From positions 199,038,607-199,102,606 of the forward strand of contig OW240912.1 of assembly GCA_933207985.1 (NCBI GenBank): a DNA stretch of 64,000 nt, in the 5' to 3' direction. Both the position numbers and the translations under genes were made by a program. This DNA comes from Pelobates cultripes (lineage: Eukaryota; Chordata; Amphibia; Anura; Pelobatidae). The notes beneath the pieces were generated by a model. The model did not search any database, was not told where the DNA came from, and was given only the letters and a program-made list of their open reading frames with translations. The first letter of the stretch is position 1, and each line of letters opens with the position of its first letter. Shown here one piece after another: positions 11,146-22,379 of this stretch.

Positions 11146-11840
11146 CAGGTTATACCTGCCGTGCTTTTCACCGAAAGAACCCACTTCCGGGTTCACGGAG
11201 CTTCGCCCCGCCCCTTTTTTCTGACGCGGTCCTTCCACGCTACATAGGAAGACCGCGCCAGATTCAAAGGGCTGGATTATTGCACAGGTGTCTGTAAAAC
11301 TTACCAGCTGCTCTATTTTGATCTTCCGTGTACCGAATAACGCTCTGGGACGACTACCCTCCTTCTCCACTCCATGACCTTGGCTTGCTAAACGGACTTC
11401 TATCCCTCTTCACAACCATTGGACTTAATTAAGCTCTTCAGTTCCAGAACTGCCTCTTAAGCTAAGTAATTGTTCCTACAATCAAGCTACTCTCTGTTAC
11501 TAATAAGAGACTGTTTCTAAGGCTCAATACTGTGTCATTCTCTCAAGTTACTCTCTGTTATAAATAAGGAACTGCTTCTAAGGCTTAATTCTACTTCCAA
11601 CAATCAAATTATTCCTAGCTGCAATTCTGTCTTGCCTCGTTGATAATTTTGCTTGCAGTTATTCTATCACAATTAAGCTGAACCTAACTCTGCATACATT
11701 CTCTGCACTATTCCTAAATTGGGACTGTTTGGCTTGTGCAAATCTTCAGTGGCTTATTTTTTCCTTGCAATTAACATCCTGCTTGAAGGTTTAAAGCTAC
11801 AGTATCCTCTCCTCCACATCAGTAACAAAAGGAGGTAAAA
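11146..11840. other. Unassigned, with a short tandem duplication
   Basis: GC-rich start (11160-11270) followed by AT-rich sequence. A unit of roughly 70-75 bp containing TACTCTCTGTTA and AAGGCT is repeated near 11475-11600. It lies where the 3' LTR of the neighbouring - strand retrovirus would be expected, but no similarity to the LTR at 16683-17045 was seen. Confidence 0.4.
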
Positions 11841-11900
11841 CTAATAGTTACTGGAATTAAAATTTCTGCAGTTGAGTTCCAAATAAAATAGTATTACAGA

Positions 11901-12000
11901 NNNNNNNNNNNNNNNNNNNNNNNNNNNNNNNNNNNNNNNNNNNNNNNNNNNNNNNNNNNNNNNNNNNNNNNNNNNNNNNNNNNNNNNNNNNNNNNNNNNN
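11901..12000. other. Assembly gap (100 N)
   Basis: Exactly 100 unknown bases, a conventional placeholder for a gap of unknown size, lying in the env 3' part of the retrovirus. Confidence 0.99.
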
Positions 12001-12540
12001 TACTCCTGTGCCATATATTTGGAACCCAAACAGACCTCCAAACCTGTCAATAAAGTACTGCAGATTGGAAATGGTCATGTGAACGGGGTTACACACATAG
12101 TTTTACAGTATGGTGTGGTAGGCAACCTTTGGATCATCATATCTTGATCCACTGTTTTCCCAGGTTGCCCAACCTACACATGACCAATAGGGGCAGAAGT
12201 TAGTCTCTATTTGGGCAATCAGGATCAGTAGATCTTATACTGGGACATAAGTATTTATCATTAAACCCATAAGTTCGTTCCCATTTAAGATTACCACATA
12301 CATTCCAAAGTCTTCCACTACCCGAAATCGCCTTACATGCATCAAATAGTAGAATACCCGTGGAATGTATGGTGCTTATCACAGTCCTATTTATTAATGT
12401 CCTCTGGGAGTTACTATTCCGAATTACCAACCAAATTGTACGGGGTTGGAAATGGGGATCAAAACATTTAGACTCTCCTGATATTGGCTTGCACACACTA
12501 TAATCAATATCCAAATATCTACATTTAGATACAGATCCCT
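12001..12540 (-). pseudogene. ERV env remnant
   Basis: The - strand frame at 12200-12514 and its continuation toward the gap are rich in cysteine and tryptophan. They show a PDCPNRD block followed, in the next stretch, by residues resembling the surface/transmembrane region of gamma-type envelopes. The frame is broken near the PDCPNRD block and again before the gap. Position directly downstream of the integrase end supports env. No intact surface or fusion protein is encoded. Confidence 0.6.
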
Positions 12541-12879
12541 TACATTCATACTGTGAGTGCTAGATGAGAGTTTGGGATATTTGGTTACCTGTTTTAGTAG
12601 TCTTAATGCAACTATCGCAATTCGGTATGTCTGTACTCCTACCTTCCTGAAAAATCATAAAAATACTAAGACACAATAAAACACATTATTCCTGAAATCC
12701 TCATTTTTCTTCAACCGTGCGATGGCCTCTCAGCTTCCCGATTGTGAGGGCTGCAAGGATGCTGTTCTTCTGATCCTCACTTTCCTTCACAGAGATCCCT
12801 TCAAGATACTCTGGCTATGACACGTAGGCAGGTGGTCAGGCTTTATTATGGCCGTCAAAACACCTACTTGATGATCTTT

Positions 12880-13390
12880 GTAGACTTTTAACTAGAATGT
12901 CTCGATATCCCCTCGTCACTCCGACTGAGTTGCACGCTTCAACCGGGTCCTGCAAGGATTCTCAGGATCTGGAGTAGCTTGCCAAGAGTCTTCTGCTGGT
13001 TTAACCTTAGAATGATGAATCCAAGGAGTCACTTCCGCCACCTTTACAGCTGTTGGGGTAGATAAAAGAACAACATACAAAGGCCAACAGGATACACCCC
13101 GAGCTTTAACTCAATATGTATTGGTGGGATATTACGAGCAAGTCCTGGAGGATTATTTTCTTCCCATACTCCTGGAATGTCAAGTAAGGATTCATCACTC
13201 TTAGGGTTAACACTTGTCACTATGGAATAGAAGCGCCATTCTTCTTCCCTTGGCACCGATATCACCATTATGCCTGGTAATCCCTTAAACTTCAGAGATG
13301 TTGATCCATTAGGTAAAAAGGTTATCTGGGCTTGAAGCTTCGATAATAGATCTCGTCCTAAAAGTTGAATCGGACACTCTGGCATATATA
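12880..13390 (-). pseudogene. ERV protease end, RT start, then integrase end (pol deletion)
   Basis: The frame 13044-13385 begins with CPIQLLGRDLLSKL, the protease C-terminal motif. It continues to GVWEENNPPGLARNIPP, the start of RT in gammaretrovirus-like pol. At about 13085 it changes to sequence that, in a neighbouring frame, reads like the C-terminal domain of integrase (VAEVTPWIHHSKVKPAE). Roughly the whole RT/RNase H/integrase core is therefore missing between these blocks. Whether the deletion is biological or an assembly collapse cannot be told from the sequence. Confidence 0.75.
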
Positions 13391-13394
13391 GGAA

Positions 13395-13600
13395 CTAATG
13401 CTTCACCACATGGCCTCCCAGAATACAAGTGCGACTCTTAAGAACCGGTTTAGCTGCACTTCTCCCAGTAGCTCCTATCACAGTTATAGTCTTCCCCGAA
13501 GGCGGAGCCACCATCTTAGTCACCACAGAATGTTCAGCACCTGTGTCGATCATGAAAGAACTTCTTTCCCCCTATTGCTACATCGACCATAGGCTCCGCT
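13395..13600 (-). pseudogene. ERV protease active-site region
   Basis: On the - strand the frame covering 13429-13560 contains the aspartic-protease motif DTGAEHSVV, with hydrophobic residues before it, followed by GKTITVIGATG. The frame is interrupted by a stop just before the CPIQLLGRD block. The domain normally works as a dimer that cleaves Gag-Pol; here it is broken. Confidence 0.75.
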
Positions 13601-13649
13601 CGACCAAGTGGGATGGAGCCCGGTCGGTATCAATAGTCTTCCATGATAG

Positions 13650-14190
13650 TGTCAGCCAGACCCACAAAATCTCTATCCTCTCTTTCTCTAGGTCTCTGCG
13701 TGGGTAGATAGTATCTGTCTCCTTGAACACTTCCTCTACTATTCCCACCATTCCCTCTAAAACTTCCTCTTACTCTATAACTACCACTATAACCTCCTCG
13801 TACCCTTCTCTCTCCTTGTCTATCACCTTCATACTGCTTTCTCTGTGGACACTCACTCTTCCAATGTCCCTCCTTTCTACAATACGCACATTAATTCCTA
13901 CTTAAAGTCCCTTGCTCAGCCTATTCTCGTCTCCTCTATTCACTTCCCTGTCTTTCTACACTTAAGATAGCTACCGCTAGCATATCTGCCTTTTCCCTCA
14001 TTTTACGTTCTTCCTCCGTCTCCCTATTCATATATACTGTATTTGCAATCTCCATTAGCTGTATTATGGACATCCCTACAAATCCCTCTAATTTCTGTAA
14101 TTTCCTTTTAATATCACCTTGGGCCTGGCTGACAAATGCTGAGTCTATCATTCGGAAGTTTTCAGGATTGAAAGGAGTGTACAATCTATT
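13650..14190 (-). pseudogene. ERV gag remnant: capsid C-terminal part and nucleocapsid
   Basis: The frame 13936-14184 carries a capsid C-terminal type segment with DIKRKLQKLEGF followed by a charged helix (RETEEERKMREKAD). Downstream, near 13840-13890, a single CCHC knuckle is visible, starting C..CRKEGHWKSEC, followed by an Arg/Gly-rich tail. One knuckle and the helix type fit gammaretrovirus-like gag. The matrix part and most of capsid are missing to the right of 14190. Confidence 0.75.
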
Positions 14191-16660
14191 TGACTCAAAC
14201 AGTATCTAATATGGGACTTCGGCAAGGCTGCTCAATAATAGGTTCCAGTCTAGGAGTAGTAAGATAGGTGTAAGGGGGTGAGCTAATTTTATTAGTCGGT
14301 ATTTGGTGGATGAAAAAACTTTTTTGTTTAAAGTGTTAAACCAAAAACCTACCAGTAGGTGTCACCAGAGGGTAATTGTATCAAAATAATCTTTATGGGT
14401 CTAATAAGAAAACTCAACTTTTAATATATTTATACATAAAATAAAACCTTATAGCAATAAATATATTAAAATAGGGTAAGCAATCCTACTTCTATCTGTT
14501 ATAAACAATGTATTATCAATGTAACTCCCAAAGATGGCCCGTAGGTGGCTTAGAGTGCCTCCCTAAAGTCAAATGAAACAAATAGACTTTAATTAATTAT
14601 GTCCTATTTTATTATTACTTATTTTAATCAATGTCCACCCTGATAGCTAGGCTTGAGTAAATCTTTAGTTCTAAGGTAAATTAAACATTTCAGTTTGTAG
14701 TTTAGTAAAAGGGGACATTTTGGACAAAGCTGGGAGGGGCCCATCCAGTAACTAAAAAAAGACCATATACCATCTGATACCATTGATCATTGATTAGGGG
14801 GAGGGGTAGTACAGAAATACAAGAGTTTGAAACACAGGAACAGATAGGTATGTGGGTAGGCGGGGACAGTAGAGCAGGGGGAGTGCAAATACTGACTATA
14901 TACCAGTTTTTAGCTTGGGAAGAAGAATAGGGGCGTGGCTACTCTGGCTCTGGAGGATGTTTGGGGGGTTGGTAATCAGATGCCAGGGGGGAGGGGATGT
15001 CCAAAGCAGTTGTAATTAAGTCCTTAGTTCTGACCACCATATGGCTACATTGTTTCCCATATGACACAGTTTAACTCACCAAGGCAGTTTTTCAACAATC
15101 AGTTTCCAACAGTCAATATATAGAAACTGATCATAGAATTCCAGCCTACTAGTTACAGCCACATGTACACCCTGCACTAAATTTAAGTGAAGACTGCTAC
15201 ATGGAGGCCATGCAGCCACCAGGACAGGCTACTCCCTACTTTTTTTTTTTTTTTTTAAACATACAAGACAAAAGACTAACAGCCTAGTGAATCAGATTAT
15301 TTCAACAGAACGTCTGATTCAAAAAGCTGTACAAATATACACACAGTTTCAACAGTCACACCAATCTCCTTATCACCAGCAACACATTGCGCAGTCACTA
15401 GGCCCAAACACACACACAGGATCCTCACATGCTCAACAATATCACGACGTCGCACACACGAAATTAAATCAAAAACCCACCAAAGACTATACACTTATCA
15501 ATGTAACTATTATTCAAACCATACAACTATCCACGCTATTAATCCATATAAACTAACCGATCACATAACATTTCAACAAATTCATCTCTACAATTATCCG
15601 TACTATAAATCAACTTTTGACTAACCAACTATATCACATTCTAGTAACCTCATCTTTACAGTCAGTGGTTATGGTACAGTTAGTAAGTGGTTATAATACA
15701 GTTTTAAAGTCACAGATCAGTTAGTAACAGTTATGGTATTATACATATAACAAAAAACAGCAATTGTTAGTAATTTTTACACAATGTCAGTGGTTATGGT
15801 ACATGTCAGTAGTTATGGTACCGTGCGCTATTTTACAGTTATACACACAATTTACACTCCCACTAGACAGCAGAGCTCTAACTTTCTAGTAGGACATACA
15901 AGTTAACCAATTCACCAACTACAATATATTTAACAACATTTACAATAATCCCAACTATTCTAACTGGCCAGCACCTCGAGAGCTTTCGATCTATTTATAC
16001 ACCAGAGATTCGATAAGTTCTTCGCTGCCCAGACACCACGTATAGCGAACTAGAGGGCAGAATTTACACAGTACCCAGCTAGTCTATTAAACTATCAATA
16101 AGCTAGTGGCTGGATTTACAACAGAGCACACTTAGTTAAGATAGGGTGAAATCTAGCAAACTATAATATACAACAGAGTATGCTACTCTCCCGGTCCCCC
16201 CGACCTAGCGAACAAAATTTACACCCTAGATACGCTAGTCAAGACAGGTCACCGGTGTCCGACATGAGCTATTTACACCAGAACTCAGTCTGACCCAAAC
16301 CACCTATATTAAACGGGCTGACTACAGAGCGTCTAATTTCCAGATAAGTGTTGCGCTTTTCACTTCTTCCATCCATAAGGACAGGGCAGATTCCAATAAC
16401 CGGTTCCAAATATAAAACCCCTTGTGGGTCTACCGCTCTAACGGTATCAATCTTACCTGTTAATTTCTGGACCTGGGTTCACTCATAGACGGAACAATCC
16501 GGGACTCACTGCGCAGAAGCCGATGATCTCCTGGACAAAAGGCCAGTGGCGCCGAGACGAAAGGAGGTCCACGCAGTAGAAGTCCAGGATTGTAGCGTAG
16601 AAGGTTTGGTAAAAGTTTACCGTCTCAAATCTCTGCGCCAGCTTCCATGCAAATGAGGTT
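14191..16660. other. ERV leader region and unassigned insertion
   Basis: 14191-15240 has no recognisable gag and may be an insertion or replaced sequence; a T-run lies at 15241-15256. 15260-16660 is AC-rich with no convincing frame. Near 16456 the - strand reads AACAG|GTAAG, a plausible retroviral leader splice donor. No clear boundary between the insertion and the leader was found. Confidence 0.4.
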
Positions 16661-16678
16661 CCCACTGCCAATGCACCA
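16661..16678 (-). promoter_or_regulatory. Retroviral primer-binding site, tRNA-Gly type
   Basis: The - strand reads TGGTGCATTGGC followed by AGTGGG, four bases after the LTR end. The first 12 bases are complementary to the 3' end of vertebrate tRNA-Gly(GCC) with its CCA (established tRNA sequence); the last bases diverge. Confidence 0.72.
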
Positions 16679-16682
16679 GAGA

Positions 16683-17045
16683 TGTTGCAGTGTAAGCATG
16701 CAGAAGCCAAACACAGAAATATTGGACACAGGTCTTCAGGAAGTAACAGGCCTTTATTCACATTACCGATCGGGTCTCAGATGAACTCCTGTTCCAAAAG
16801 ATCTGAGAGACCAACACATAGTGTACATTCCTTATATAGCACTATAACTCCTCCCATTAATAGCTACACCCACATATACCTTTAACCAATCAATGAGCAG
16901 AATATAGACTTGTACATCTAGTCAAACCACATGGCTCATCCAAGACAAAGGAAATAAGTGCAATTTCAGTTCCTGCATTCCTGCACATGCTCAGTACACT
17001 GATGACAGTATCCTAGCTACATGTAGCTAATCAACTGACACAACA
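16683..17045 (-). mobile_element. ERV 5' LTR
   Basis: 363 bp with perfect 5-bp inverted ends (TGTTG at 16683, CAACA at 17041-17045). On the - strand a TATA-like CTATATAAGG lies near 16835-16845 and an AATAAA lies near 16754, giving U3-R-U5 order. The PBS follows directly at its - strand 3' end. A second copy was not found in the window. Confidence 0.8.
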
Positions 17046-17470
17046 TACACATATGCCACATGGAGATTTTGGCCTACTAAATTTTAACCATGCTGGAATC
17101 CCATCACAGGAGTATTGGGCCATCAATATGTACACAGTACTTGGTTTGTGCTGTCCAAGTCTGGGAGATTGTCCGCTTCTCCTGCTAAGGCCACACACCA
17201 GGCTGCAGCCAGGAGGAGCTCCAGGATTGTTACTCTTGATCCATAAAATGCCCAACAGCGTCAACACACTGGCAGGTATCAGCTGATGTCGGTGTGGGAC
17301 ATAAAAAGGTAAATTAGCCGCTGTTAAGGTAAAAGGAGCCGAAGCAGTCCGTCCAGCTCTGCGGTCAGGCACTTCCCCTAGGAATAAAACATTTTAGTTA
17401 TGAAGTAAGTTTAATAAATTTAAATCTGTTTATTTTAGAAAACCGGCACCTAGGAGGGGATATGATAGCA
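17046..17470. other. Unassigned flank of the retrovirus
   Basis: A 113-residue - strand frame (17031-17372) preceded by a TTCCTAG acceptor-like site is present, but its start overlaps the LTR end and its peptide matches no family I recognise. Treated as non-coding. Confidence 0.35.
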
Positions 17471-18115
17471 TTGTACAAATTGTGATAAAGTGAATGGTGT
17501 GGCATATGAGGCTGTTTTTATTACCTCTCTCTTCTTCAGAGAGGCATATGCCATTTAACCCCAGGGGGAGTATGCGTTGTATGCAACACAAATTAATGTT
17601 TAGTTATGGGCCCCTGGAGTGGAGCATTTGGAGAGTAGGGCGGGCCGGTGCTCCACTCCTCAGTTTATATACAACTGAGAGAAATAGGGTCCAGGCCAGA
17701 GTTTTGGATTGTCCCCAACCCATTGTTCAGCTGCAGGTAATCAGCTGCAGTAGTGGGAATAAAACCTTCCCTGATAGGCAGGTAAAGAGGGATTTTTTGT
17801 TCTCCTTAGGAGGTTGGAAGCAGCAGGCTGACTGAGCACTGGGGTGCAGAGAGTTGCTAATAAACAAGGTTGATGAAACCGGTATTTTGTTTAAGCTTAT
17901 TTCTCGCCAGAGAGGGAAATTGAATGTCAGTAAGCGCTCAGACAAGCTAGGATTTTGTTTGCAGGGCTTTGTTACATTATTATTTCTTTGGTGGTGTTCC
18001 TGATGCTGCCCCCTTGTGGATTTTCCAAATAAAGTGACTGAACTTATATTAAGACAAAAGACTGTGTGTCTTTGTACCCTAGAGGACCGTGCTAATTGCT
18101 ATACAGGATCACAAA
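17471..18115 (+). mobile_element. Possible solo LTR
   Basis: LTR-like ordering: a TATATACAACTGAG box near 17668, AATAAACAAGG near 17859, AATAAAGTGACTG near 18029, and an end near TTGCTATACA. Start is probably at TGTGGCATATG (17499). No target duplication was identified, so the call is tentative. Confidence 0.35.
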
Positions 18116-18165
18116 ATATATTGGCAGTCAATACTAATCGTTGTCTGGAAATCTATTCAAAAATG

Positions 18166-18166
<1 letters not shown>

Positions 18167-18211
<45 letters not shown>
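18167..18211. repeat. (TA)n microsatellite
   Basis: An uninterrupted TA run of about 44 bp. Confidence 0.95.
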
Positions 18212-18212
<1 letters not shown>

Positions 18213-18269
18213 CATTTAGATTGAAAGAAGGGAGATTTAGTCGGAAGCAAAGCAAAGGGTTTTTTACAG

Positions 18270-18730
18270 TAAGGACTAAAGTTGTTATGGTGCCAGGAGG
18301 CCCCTTGAGGAACTCTTACCTCAAGGGGGTAAACTAAAGGTACGTTTCTTTCCTAGCCAGTTTTGTTAATGGGGAGTCACTGACTGACTGAGAGCGTCAG
18401 CTGACAATCTGAGCCTATCCGCCGCAGCGAGCGCATTAGGCCATCCCCATAGAAAAGCATTAGCTCAATGCTTTGCTATGGTGATTCCACTGACACTGGA
18501 CATTGTAATTTAGGTGACCTGAAGTCCGTTAACATCTAGGAACAGCCTCTAGCGTCTGTCTGATTAACAGCCATTAGATGCAGCCTTCGTCCTGCAAGGT
18601 AATTATTGTAGTTTCTCTAAAACTGCCATGTCTTACATTGCAGGACTAAGTGGGACAGGGACACTGCACCCAGATCACTTTAATTACCTTTCATTGGCTA
18701 TTAGATGGGCTAATGCAGAATGAGGTCCTG
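18270..18730. repeat. MITE-like repeat, diverged copy
   Basis: Shares the CCTCTAGCGTCTGTCTGATT stem, the GTCCTGCAAGGTAATTATTG block and CACCCAGATCACTT with the repeats at 8395 and 48340. Diverged; ends not fixed. Confidence 0.6.
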
Positions 18731-19219
18731 GAATACTGGTGTTTTGGATGAATGTCTTGCTGCTGTGGGGTTCATGCAGAAAAACACTTGCAAGTTAGAA
18801 CGAGACAGAGCACCAGGTGCTGTGTTATGGCAACCTGGAACGTGCACCCAGGCCAGGTAAAAGTGATTTGTTGCCGCAGTCATGTCAGTTTCCTGATCAG
18901 TCTCATTATAGTTAAAGAAGAGGACCTTCCTTTGTTATTTCACAACCAGCATGTTGTCAGAATAACATATGACAGATTTCCCTCGCCATAAAGACACCCA
19001 AGCCTGTGCACCTGCCACAATAAATAAAGAGCAGAGGGTTCGAGGGTAATCCTAACATCATTGTGTGCCATTGGTCTCTGAACTTAACCCAACTGTCCTC
19101 ATATATCGCTGCAAATCCTGTGTGGGCTATGGTGTCAGTCCAAATAACAGGGAAATCGTCAGACAGTAGGGGAATAAACATGGCCTTTCCATTCCAGTGC
19201 CCCTTTCACAGCCCCTCTG
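18731..19219. other. Unassigned
   Basis: Frames of 67-79 residues on both strands show no recognised domain and no splice context worth defending. Confidence 0.4.
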
Positions 19220-19366
19220 CAGTGTTCATTTTGGCACCAAATTTCAATTCAGTTTTAGTTATAGTGTTTTGACTAAAAATCCATTTTACTCATCTTAGTT
19301 GTTTTAGTCAACTAAATCTTAAAAATGTTAGTAGACTAAAATTGTTAGTGAACAAAATTAACACTG
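19220..19366. repeat. Short MITE with CAGTGTT termini
   Basis: 147 bp between CAGTGTTCATTTTG and CAAAATTAACACTG (inverted). Interior is rich in TTTAGTC / GACTAAA pairs. hAT-like termini; flanking 8-mers do not match, so the duplication has decayed. Confidence 0.6.
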
Positions 19367-19515
19367 ATGTGTAGCAGTGAGTGTAAGTGTGCATACTGCG
19401 TTAGGGTGTAGTATTTTGTGTGTGTATACCAAATCTGATTGTGTGTTGGTGGCAGTGTGTCATTATGTGTATACTGTGTTTGATTGCAGGTGTAGTCCTA
19501 CAGAGACATACAGAC

Positions 19516-19920
19516 TGTGACGGACCGCCTGGCCTCCGTCAATCGATGGTCCTAGTGCTCACGAGGACGCAAAGCACTCCACTAGACACCATCAGCACTG
19601 TAGACCCCACAAACAGCCGCAGCTTGGTTGTGTTCTCACCCTGGACCCAAGACCAGGATCCAGCTTCCAGTGAGAGTGTAGCAGGCTGCTCTTTAAAGAG
19701 CAAGTGATTAGAAGCCAGGGGAGTATAATGAGTATAGCAATCCTCAGAGTGAATATAGCTGTCCCCTCCACACATGAGACAAGGCTCTATGTTGAGGGTG
19801 AAGAGGAACTGGTTTAATGGTAGCCACACTAGCCTTTTATGACAATCCCCATGCAAGGGGTACGCCCACATGGACCTTGTTGGGGACTCCAACACAAAGA
19901 CACAGACCAATAAGAACAGT
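19516..19920 (+). mobile_element. Possible Gypsy-type LTR fragment
   Basis: Starts TGTGACGGACCGCCTGG, a start I associate with amphibian Gypsy LTRs (recalled). Interrupted on the right by the L1-like copy at 19925. No second LTR or internal region seen. Confidence 0.35.
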
Positions 19921-19924
19921 GATT

Positions 19925-21158
19925 GGGGGGCGGGGCCTGACCACTGAGTTGAGCAGTCGGAGGACAGAGCTACTCCTGCTCTAACTGACAAAACTATGAT
20001 ATATCAGCCAATAACGGCGTTTAACCGCCACCAAAGTGCCACTTACCGAGAGGTGAACCCAAGGGGCACCTGCAGACACCAAACAAGCAGCCCAACTAGC
20101 GAGACTCAATGAAGAGACACCTGCGGCCTACGAGCATGGGCGGCATGGGGAAGACGGCCGCTCCCCTGCAGCCTCCACAGCTAGAAACAGGTTCAAAAGC
20201 CTTCATTCCCCTCCTTCCCCCCCATGGACTGGCAGGGGTTATCCTGGTCCCAGGAGTATCACGGGATGGCTTGAACAAACCCCAAAATGGTGGCAAAAGA
20301 GACTGGAAAGCCCGACACATTACACAGTGATGACACTGTGGCACAGCTTACTGCCATCTTTGCAACTTTCTGGAGAAAACGCAACACATACCAAGCCATA
20401 ACACGAGCCCCAGAAATGTATGTACCGCCACCACTACCCACACGCTCCTGCCATCAAGGCAACTCCTACAGAGGGAAGCGAGCATCGCAAACGTCGTTAC
20501 CCACCAAGACAGATCACACCGAGACACCCTGCTGAGACCAGCTTCTCGTGCAAGTACAAGCCGACCATACACAAGCGCACGACCCAAAGAATGAGTGAAG
20601 CCAACTCTGAGAAGAGCAAGCTCCCCTTCAGGTACAGCCCTGGGACAAAGCCGAGAAGCACAAGGCAGGCCCCGAAACGTAGTCTCCACGGTGGTCATCC
20701 CGCAGAGTGCCTGCCCACACATGCACAGCTCGACTCGATACCAAAGCACGACCGGAGAACACCCTCGTGGCACATCAGAGTTGGTACCTTGCTGGGAAGC
20801 TCTCCACGCCTTTACGCCCAACGCACCTGGCAAGTACCCAGAGTCGGCATCAGATGATCAACGACAGATGGCTGACGGCATCCTGCGCTCCCGAGCATGA
20901 CCCCCACCATGCCGGGCTAAGGACTGAACTGCCTTTACAAGCATGCTAACGGTACAGGGGGAAAGCTTACACCTACTACTCCTACTATGCCAGCGCCCAT
21001 CCGGGTTGACAGAGCAGGACTTAAGTGTTTTTTGTTTTTTTTCTATTCCTGTTAATGCTGTGATATCCCCGTCTTGTAAGCAACATGTACATTTTCTTTT
21101 CTTTATTCTGTATCCCAACTCGCACGCCTTAATAAAAGAAAGATTAACAATTTCAAAA
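19925..21158 (+). mobile_element. L1-like non-autonomous retroposon (copy b)
   Basis: Begins GGGGGGCGGGGCCTGACC, like the L1 5' end at 48052, and ends CTTAATAAAAGAAAGATTAA then CAATTTC and an A-run. About 1.23 kb with no ORF1 or ORF2. A frame near 20287-20535 includes DTVAQLTAIFATFWRKRN, reminiscent of the FDEFWKQL segment in copy a. No clear target duplication. Length and ends agree with copies a and c. Confidence 0.7.
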
Positions 21159-21780
21159 AAAATAAATAAAGGAATTAAGCCTTTTAACCAGTTACAAACA
21201 GAGTTTGGACTTAATAGTAAGGAGATCTTTACATATTTGAGAATCAAATTCTATCTGGGGAAATTTGTGGAATTTAAGGAAGATAAAAGTACTTATAATT
21301 TAAGAAATATTCTGGATAATCATAGATCGAAAGGACATATAACTAGATGTTATGAATTTCTAAAAAAGCTTCAGAGGAACTATGAGTGGAAATCTAAGAC
21401 TAAGTGGGAAAAAGATCTTAATATAGAAATTACAGATTTAGATATGATAAGGGCTATAGTCAATGTGAATAAAACAGTACATTGCTTCAATATCGCAGAT
21501 AATTTTTATAAGCTAATAAATAGATGGTATATGGTCCCAGAAAAACTGTATAAAATATATAAAGATCAGCAAAATAAATGTTGGAGATGTGAAACGGGGA
21601 AAGGAGATTATCTCCATATATGGTGGCAATGTAAACAGTTAAGAAAGGTATGGAAGAGCATTTATGATCAGATATATGCAATTATGTCAGGTAAATATAC
21701 CTTTCACACCACATAGTTTATTATTGCATCAGGGATGGCCCATTATGAAAAAAGTATGTTGATAACACACATTTTGATGG
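21159..21780 (+). pseudogene. L1 ORF2 C-terminal fragment
   Basis: Open for about 186 codons to 21716. It contains the L1-type C-terminal block INRWYMVPEKLYKIY followed by the CCHC-like CWRCETGKGDYLHIWWQC, then KVWKSIYDQI. After the stop, one more frame continues HQGWPIMKKVC before homology fades. The upstream endonuclease and RT domains are absent. The frame is open into the preceding retroposon (from 20943), making a chimeric 257-residue frame that is probably accidental. Confidence 0.85.
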
Positions 21781-21967
21781 GCCCCTGTCAGAAAAGCAGT
21801 GCTGGGAGGAAGTGAGTTTGTCACTTCCTCCCAGCTACAGAGAAAAAAAATTCTTGTACCAGTGCCCTTTCTACATTATGTCTGCCACTAACTGTGAGTA
21901 TACGTATAACTCGATGGCAATGAAAAGGAAGTAGAAAAGTGAAGCAACTGGGCTGAGAGAATACCAT

Positions 21968-22377
21968 TGTGTCAGGATTACAGAATGATCCAGCACGTAG
22001 AATTGTGTAACACAGAGGACTGATAGGTAACGTATACCGGACCTTAGAATTGCCGGACTAACGTACCAAAGAATAGTCAGGATTGGCCGGGGTCAAGTGA
22101 AACAGAAAGAGACACAACGATAAGGAAAAGCCAGGAGTCAGGGAAGTCAAAAACAATGCCAAAGTCAAATAACCAGAATAAATAACACGCTCTCGGACAA
22201 CCACAAGGGAAACCACGACAGGGCACTGAGCAGGATGAGAACTGAGCCTAAATACCCCTCCTCTAGATCTGATAGGCTGTAACCAGCCTTTGACCCCAAA
22301 GGCAGTTACCAGGTTCCCATTTGCATAAGTGCTGCTCAGCATTAACCCTTCTGTGGATATGGTTGCTGCTCGGCACA
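21968..22377. mobile_element. Possible LTR
   Basis: TGTCAGGATTACAG start and CTCGGCACA end give TG...CA termini over about 410 bp. The - strand contains TTATTCTGGTTATTTG and promoter-like words. No duplication or partner LTR found; tentative. Confidence 0.3.
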
Positions 22378-22379
22378 AC

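Larger units (their letters stand above)
11840..17045 (-). mobile_element. Endogenous retrovirus, gammaretrovirus-like, - strand, defective
   Basis: Going leftward from 17045 the order is LTR, primer-binding site, leader, gag, protease, a pol stub, the integrase end, and env. Most of pol (the bulk of RT, RNase H and the integrase core) is missing and the 3' LTR was not found. A 100-N gap interrupts the env end. Stops and frame breaks occur in gag, pro and env, and the upstream part of gag is absent. It is a fixed, non-functional insertion described here only as a fossil. Confidence 0.85.

Noticed and set aside
13398..13905. + strand frames of 60-92 codons over the ERV protease and nucleocapsid
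   Set aside because: Shadows of the - strand retroviral sequence.
16661..16678. tRNA-Gly gene fragment
   Set aside because: Only the 3' end complement is present, placed four bases from an LTR, so it is a primer-binding site.
17031..17372. 113-codon - strand frame with a possible acceptor
   Set aside because: Its end overlaps the LTR boundary and the peptide matches no family I know; exon status cannot be supported.
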